Shown: positions 6,739 through 10,225 of the stretch, piece by piece
Layout of the letters: the number at the start of each line of letters is the position of its first letter
Position numbering within the stretch: position 1 is the stretch's first letter
Origin: Caryophanales bacterium UBA3210
GTDB taxonomy: Bacteria > Bacillota_I > Bacilli_A > RFN20 > CAG-449
DNA: 10,225 bases
Reading direction: 5' to 3'
Assembly (NCBI GenBank): GCA_002363635.1
Contig: DEWM01000092.1
Span: forward strand, 7,886 to 18,110
Notes under the pieces: model-generated
The model's database searches: none
What the model saw: the letters and a program-made list of their open reading frames with translations, nothing else
What the model was told of the DNA's origin: nothing
Position numbers and translations under genes: made by a program

Positions 6739-6809
6739 AAATCTCTCTTTAAATGATATTGTAATTTTGGTAATATTAAATTACGACACATTTAAGGGGA
6801 GATTTTTTT
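6739..6809 (+). terminator. Long-stem intrinsic terminator after the first metalloprotease gene
   Basis: Bases 6739-6755 pair with 6789-6805 over 17 bp with two G-U pairs, and a T run fills 6803-6809. The large loop contains its own 7-bp hairpin (GTAATTT 6761-6767 / AAATTAC 6778-6784). It begins 16 bases after the stop codon at 6722. Confidence 0.88.
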
Positions 6810-6856
6810 AATATAACTTATGAGGGAAACATTATACAAATTATATAATATTAAAC

Positions 6857-6900
6857 ATCTCCTTAATGGTGATTAATTTTTTAATCTAACGAAGGGAGAT
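6857..6900 (+). promoter_or_regulatory. Leader hairpin covering the ribosome binding site of the second metalloprotease
   Basis: ATCTCCTT (6857-6864) can pair with AGGGAGAT (6893-6900), which is the Shine-Dalgarno region just before the ATG at 6903. Inside the loop GATTAA (6871-6876) and TTAATC (6881-6886) form a perfect 6-bp stem with a TTTT loop. If formed, the structure would block ribosome entry. The Shine-Dalgarno to start spacing (about 4 bases) is also short. A TATAAT at 6844-6849 could serve as a -10, but no good -35 stands before it. Regulation is inference. Confidence 0.4.
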
Positions 6901-6902
6901 AT

Positions 6903-9152
6903 ATGAAAAAAATTAGTAAATTACTACTTGTTTCTTTACTTGGTTTAACAGTAGTATCATGTCAAGATAATAAGCCTAGTAATGATGTAGGAGAACTTAA
7001 TAATAACGTTACTTCCTCTGAAGGTACATCTAGTGAAGAAAGCAGTTCACAAAATTCTGAAAATACATCATCAGGACCAGTTTCTTCAGAAACTACAACT
7101 AGTGAAATTGCTTTAGGTAAAATTGAAGGGGAAGAATCTATCGATGAATATGGATTAGTAACTAATCCAGTAGTAGGTAAAGAATATTATTTTGGAGTTG
7201 AACAACTTACTTTAGACCAAATGTTATTCTTTTCTAGTAGTCTTTCGGGTAAATACTTTAATTCAACAGATGATTATAGCTTAAGCCCTAAAGTTAAACT
7301 TGAAAGTGTAGCAGGTGGTTTTAGAATTGCATTTGAAGTTGAAGGACAAAAGCAATATTTAAATGCTAGTAGGTCAGGTACTCAATTTAAAGCTGTTATT
7401 TCAAATGATCCAAATACATTATGGACATACGATACTCAATATAATGTTTTTGTATGCGAAATTGATGGCAATAAAGGATTTGTTGGCTCTAAAAGTGATT
7501 ATGAAACATTCTCAGTTTATTCATATAAATCAAATAAAAGCAAAATAGATAAAACAATATATCCTGCACGTTTTTATGATGTAGAAACAACTGAAAAACT
7601 ATATGCACCATTTGATCCTAATTCGATTGAAAAAGATGATGTAGTTCTTACTGAAGAAGAAAAAGTTAATAAAATCGCAGGACAAAAGATTACATTATCA
7701 GAAGTAGGAGATATGAACCAGGTTGTTTATACTCCTTCTACTGGCAAACAAAAATTATTAGTAGTACCTGTTATGTTCTCTGATGTTTCATTGGAAGATT
7801 TACAGAAAGCATCAGATGAATATAATTGGGAGGTAGATTATTCTTCTAAAGAAAAAGTTAAATCTAATATTGAAAAGACATTCTTTGGAGAATCTAATGA
7901 AACAGGTTGGGAATCTGTTAAGTCATATATGAATAAATCATCATATGGTAAACTTGAATTATCTGGTACAGTAACTGATTTCTATCAATCATCTTATACA
8001 TTAAAAGATTACTTGGCTTTAACTGGTAGCGGTGATCTTAAAGATTATTATCAGCCTTCTTGGACTATGGTTGATGATGTTGCAAAATGGGTCATGGACA
8101 ATCATCCTGAATATAAAGATGAATATGACCAAAATAAAGATGGTTTCATTGATGGTATCTGGATGGTCTATATGGCACCTAACTCAGGTAAAGATATGGA
8201 TCAAGATTCTGGAGAATATGAATGGTATAAATCATATTTAGGTAAATCATATAATAATTATGTTGATTATACTGATGAAGAAAATCCAGTTGATAAAGTT
8301 AATAATGAAATGTGGGCATATGTCTACTGGAACTACAACAATTATTCTAAAGAAGAACAGGGTACACCTTACGTCTATGGCTGGGCAGGATATGATTTCT
8401 CTGCAGAAGGCTATGGCAAAGATGTATTAGATGCTCATACATTTATCCATGAAACTGGCCATATGTTAGGCTTAGAAGATTATTATGACTATTCTCAAGA
8501 ATCATCTCCTTTAGGTAGCGTCGATATGCATGATGCTAATATTGGTGACGATAATGCTTATTCTAAATATTTATTAGACTGGGTTTCTCCAGAAGTTAAA
8601 TGGGAAAAGGGAGAATATACTTTAAAACCATTTGAATCATCAGGTAATGTCTTCTTATTACCAAGATCTACATTTGGTGATTCACCATTTGATGAATATA
8701 TCTTACTTGAATTCTATACTCCAACTGGATTAAATGAATTAGACTCAACAGGTTATCCAGGAAATGGTATTTCAACATTTACTAAAGAAGGTGTTAAAGT
8801 TCTTCACGTTGATTCAAGACTTGCAAAAGTTGATGCAACAAAAGAAGAAGTCGTTGCATTTACTAATAAGTTCTATGATGATGAAGATTATTATACAATT
8901 CTTGCTCACTCAAATACTGTTGCATATAACGCAGTTGAAGGTGATGAATCTAGATTACTTACATTAGTAAGCTCACAGCATATTGGAGAAAATTATTATT
9001 ATCCAATTACATTTACCGCTACTGATGAAGATTTATTCTATGAAGGTGATGTCTTACCATCATCATTTAAATTCAATGATGGAACTGAACTTGGTTACAC
9101 AGTAACTATTGGCGAAAGAACATCAGAAGGTATTAAAATTATAATTTCTTAA
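6903..9152 (+). CDS. M6-type zinc metalloprotease lipoprotein with extra N-terminal domain
   Basis: This 749-residue surface lipoprotein is a paralogue of the gene at 5043. The signal peptide ends in TVVSC (lipidated Cys20), followed by a Ser/Thr/Glu/Asn-rich linker to about residue 70. Residues about 84-226 form an added, probably beta-rich domain (YYFGVEQLT, KYFN, GGFRIAFEVEGQKQYLN, WTYDTQYNVFV, FPARFYDV-like end) that the first protease lacks; I recall similar domains in secreted proteins of gut Bacilli but know no function. From residue 257 (KIAGQKITL...PSTGKQKLLVVPV) it aligns with residue 53 of the paralogue. The zinc site is HETGHMLGLED (516-526), with Met-turn M542. DQNKDGFIDG (409-418) is the calcium loop. 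The C-terminal region (SNTVAYN, RLLTLVSS, FKFNDGTELGYTVTI) matches the paralogue. The ribosome site AAGGGAG may be held in a hairpin. Own terminator follows. Confidence 0.9.
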   Translation: MKKISKLLLVSLLGLTVVSCQDNKPSNDVGELNNNVTSSEGTSSEESSSQNSENTSSGPVSSETTTSEIALGKIEGEESIDEYGLVTNPVVGKEYYFGVEQLTLDQMLFFSSSLSGKYFNSTDDYSLSPKVKLESVAGGFRIAFEVEGQKQYLNASRSGTQFKAVISNDPNTLWTYDTQYNVFVCEIDGNKGFVGSKSDYETFSVYSYKSNKSKIDKTIYPARFYDVETTEKLYAPFDPNSIEKDDVVLTEEEKVNKIAGQKITLSEVGDMNQVVYTPSTGKQKLLVVPVMFSDVSLEDLQKASDEYNWEVDYSSKEKVKSNIEKTFFGESNETGWESVKSYMNKSSYGKLELSGTVTDFYQSSYTLKDYLALTGSGDLKDYYQPSWTMVDDVAKWVMDNHPEYKDEYDQNKDGFIDGIWMVYMAPNSGKDMDQDSGEYEWYKSYLGKSYNNYVDYTDEENPVDKVNNEMWAYVYWNYNNYSKEEQGTPYVYGWAGYDFSAEGYGKDVLDAHTFIHETGHMLGLEDYYDYSQESSPLGSVDMHDANIGDDNAYSKYLLDWVSPEVKWEKGEYTLKPFESSGNVFLLPRSTFGDSPFDEYILLEFYTPTGLNELDSTGYPGNGISTFTKEGVKVLHVDSRLAKVDATKEEVVAFTNKFYDDEDYYTILAHSNTVAYNAVEGDESRLLTLVSSQHIGENYYYPITFTATDEDLFYEGDVLPSSFKFNDGTELGYTVTIGERTSEGIKIIIS

Positions 9153-9160
9153 AAATTTTT

Positions 9161-9193
9161 AGGTCGGATTTTATTCAAAATTCGACCTTTTTT
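9161..9193 (+). terminator. Rho-independent terminator of the second metalloprotease gene
   Basis: AGGTCGGATTTT (9161-9172) pairs with AAAATTCGACCT (9177-9188) over 12 bp with one G-U pair around an ATTC loop; a T run at 9188-9193 completes it. It begins 8 bases after the stop codon. Confidence 0.93.
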
Positions 9194-9226
9194 GATAGTA
9201 TTTGTTATTTTTATGTCATTAGGTAC

Positions 9227-9254
9227 TTTACAAATTGCTCTTTTTTGCTAAAAT
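9227..9254 (+). promoter_or_regulatory. Predicted promoter of the small lipoprotein gene
   Basis: TTTACA (9227-9232) and TAAAAT (9249-9254) are separated by 16 bases, and TGC just before the -10 gives an extended -10 (TGnTAAAAT). Transcription would begin near 9261, leaving a leader of under 20 bases before the ATG at 9278, with GGGGGA (9266-9271) as the only ribosome site. Confidence 0.6.
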
Positions 9255-9277
9255 TATTTGCATTCGGGGGATCTATT

Positions 9278-9895
9278 ATGAAGAAAGTAATTAATTTATT
9301 ATTTATTTCATTTATCTCTCTTACTCTTGCTAGCTGTAATTCAAATCCTACATCTAGTGAAATTGGTTCTAGCGAACAAAATACTATCATTAATCCAGTA
9401 TCATCTTCTACATATGATATTGATTTTGCGAATTCCTTAAAATCTATTAAGATTTCTGAAAAGCAAAGTGCTAAAGAATTGTTAGTAGAGCAGTTAGGTA
9501 ATCATGTCGTATCTTATGATATGTATAATTTATATTATGATGGAGGAGCATTAAAATTTGGTTCTTCATCTTGCGGCGGTGATTTAGAAATTGAACTGGA
9601 TATTACAATCACTTCTGCAACCTTTAAAGTTAAAACATATACTAAATCGTATAAAGATACATGGTCTTCTAGTGAAGTTAAGACTATCTATAACATCGAT
9701 CATACAGAACTTGTAGTAAACGGAATAGGAGAGAAATTACCATACGAAGAAAATAAAGATTCAGTATATTCATTAGTTTCTTATACCTTTAGTGAACCAA
9801 CTAATAAATTATCAATTCATACATTTAATGCAGATGATGAAAACAATACTAATAATTGTCGTGCATTTATTGATAATATTTCATTAAATTATTAA
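9278..9895 (+). CDS. Small surface lipoprotein with predicted beta-sandwich domain
   Basis: This 205-residue lipoprotein has a short Lys-Lys N-terminus, a hydrophobic stretch and a good lipobox LASC (Cys20 lipidated). A Ser/Asn/Thr linker (21-45) follows, then a mostly beta region to the end (ALKFGSSSCGGDLEIELDI, ATFKVKTYTKSYKD, TELVVNG, NKLSIHTF, RAFIDNISLNY). The alternating pattern and the closing strand recall jelly-roll or carbohydrate-binding-type modules found in extracellular proteins of gut Bacilli, but I do not recognise a defined family. The start at 9278 is chosen because a TTG 33 bases upstream in the same frame falls in the promoter's -10 box, while this ATG follows GGGGGA and begins a proper signal peptide. 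It follows the protease genes, so it may be a partner in surface binding (inference). Confidence 0.75.
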   Translation: MKKVINLLFISFISLTLASCNSNPTSSEIGSSEQNTIINPVSSSTYDIDFANSLKSIKISEKQSAKELLVEQLGNHVVSYDMYNLYYDGGALKFGSSSCGGDLEIELDITITSATFKVKTYTKSYKDTWSSSEVKTIYNIDHTELVVNGIGEKLPYEENKDSVYSLVSYTFSEPTNKLSIHTFNADDENNTNNCRAFIDNISLNY

Positions 9896-9898
9896 TAA

Positions 9899-9930
9899 AA
9901 AAATAGGCTTAATTAAATAAGTCTATTTTT
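9899..9930. terminator. Bidirectional terminator between convergent genes
   Basis: Bases 9899-9911 (AAAAATAGGCTTA) pair with 9918-9930 (TAAGTCTATTTTT) over 13 bp with one G-U pair and a 6-base loop. A-rich and T-rich flanks serve both strands. The stop codon of the minus-strand gene (9913-9915) lies in the loop, so the hairpin overlaps its coding end. Confidence 0.85.
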
Positions 9931-10225
9931 CTTTAAATCAATAATTAAATCTACAATGTTGTCTTCGTTAAAGACTTTAATACCATTTTCTTGTAATAGT
10001 TTAGTAGTAATACCTCTACCTTCAACTTTTACTCTTTCAAACTTTCCATTATAAACTAGAGTAGAGCCGCATGAAGGTGAACCATTCTTTAATAATGCGT
10101 ATTTAATATTGTTTTCTTTTGCGGTTTTTAAAGCGATTTTTGCACCATTTTTGAAATATTCAGTAACATCTAATCCAACTTCATTTTCAACTTTATCAGA
10201 AGAAACAATTTCTGAAGGAATACGA
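9913..10225 (-). CDS. DUF523 family protein, C-terminal part (start outside window)
   Basis: The minus strand encodes 103 residues up to the TAA at 9913-9915, with the reading frame entering at 10224. RIPSEIV at the edge, VGLDVTEYFKNGA, ALLKNGSPSCGSTLVYNGKF and VEGRGITTKLLQENGIKVF match the DUF523 (YbbK-like) pattern, whose hallmarks are the PRxP-like segment, DVT..F..GA and LK..SPSCG. Such proteins are about 140-160 residues, so 40-50 N-terminal residues, including the usual first CxxG-type motif, should lie beyond the window. The conserved Cys in SPSCG suggests metal or sulfur chemistry, but the function of the family is not known to me. The gene is convergent with the small lipoprotein and shares its terminator. 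Confidence 0.9.
   Translation of the reverse strand, partial: RIPSEIVSSDKVENEVGLDVTEYFKNGAKIALKTAKENNIKYALLKNGSPSCGSTLVYNGKFERVKVEGRGITTKLLQENGIKVFNEDNIVDLIIDLKKNRLI

Noticed and set aside
7363..8967. Three short open frames inside the second metalloprotease gene
   Set aside because: They overlap the intact 749-residue protein in another frame and have low-complexity Ile/Leu/Lys-rich translations.
9245..9277. Upstream TTG start for the small lipoprotein
   Set aside because: It falls within the predicted -10 box and would put 11 residues before an otherwise standard lipoprotein signal peptide.

Overview
The window reads as chromosome of a low-GC Bacillota, most like the uncultured gut Bacilli/Mollicutes-related lineages. 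The reasons are strong A+T bias, AGGAGG-type ribosome binding sites, factor-independent terminators, and secreted lipoproteins with Ser/Thr/Asn/Glu-rich linkers. The code appears standard: the HTH-DUF3990 gene ends in TGA and its partner starts in the overlapping ATGA, so TGA is a stop and not Trp as in Mycoplasma. No rRNA, tRNA, CRISPR array or intact insertion sequence was seen.

Layout. (1) 1-459 (+): the C-terminal end of glycogen/maltodextrin phosphorylase, closed by a terminator. (2) 497-889: a gene-poor stretch with two hairpins that read as terminators for the minus strand. (3) 890-2541 (-): a two-gene operon overlapping by ATGA. The first gene encodes an HTH domain fused to a DUF3990 (ADP-ribosyltransferase-like) domain. 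The second encodes an antitoxin-like N-terminal region fused to a small inorganic-pyrophosphatase-like domain. This pair is the most unusual item in the window and looks like a toxin-antitoxin or defence-type island. Its promoter region carries two 25-bp direct repeats, each with an imperfect palindrome overlapping a -10-like box. (4) 2814-4904 (+): a divergent TetR-family regulator followed 24 bp later by a GT-B-fold glycosyltransferase resembling the MurG/diacylglycerol glycosyltransferase group; an inverted repeat sits between the -35 and -10 of their promoter. (5) 5043-9895 (+): three surface lipoprotein genes. Two are paralogous M6-type zinc metalloproteases (559 and 749 aa), the second with an additional N-terminal domain. 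The third is a small lipoprotein with a predicted beta-sandwich region. Each is followed by its own terminator. (6) 9913-10225 (-): the C-terminal part of a DUF523-family protein, convergent with the lipoprotein gene and sharing a bidirectional terminator.

How they fit together: the phosphorylase is central carbohydrate metabolism. The TetR/glycosyltransferase pair probably adjusts an envelope glycolipid or glycopolymer. The lipoprotein block suggests extracellular protein degradation and attachment at the cell surface. The HTH-DUF3990 module sits between these as a self-contained, probably horizontally acquired unit with its own promoter and terminator. All family assignments come from recognised motifs, not database searches.
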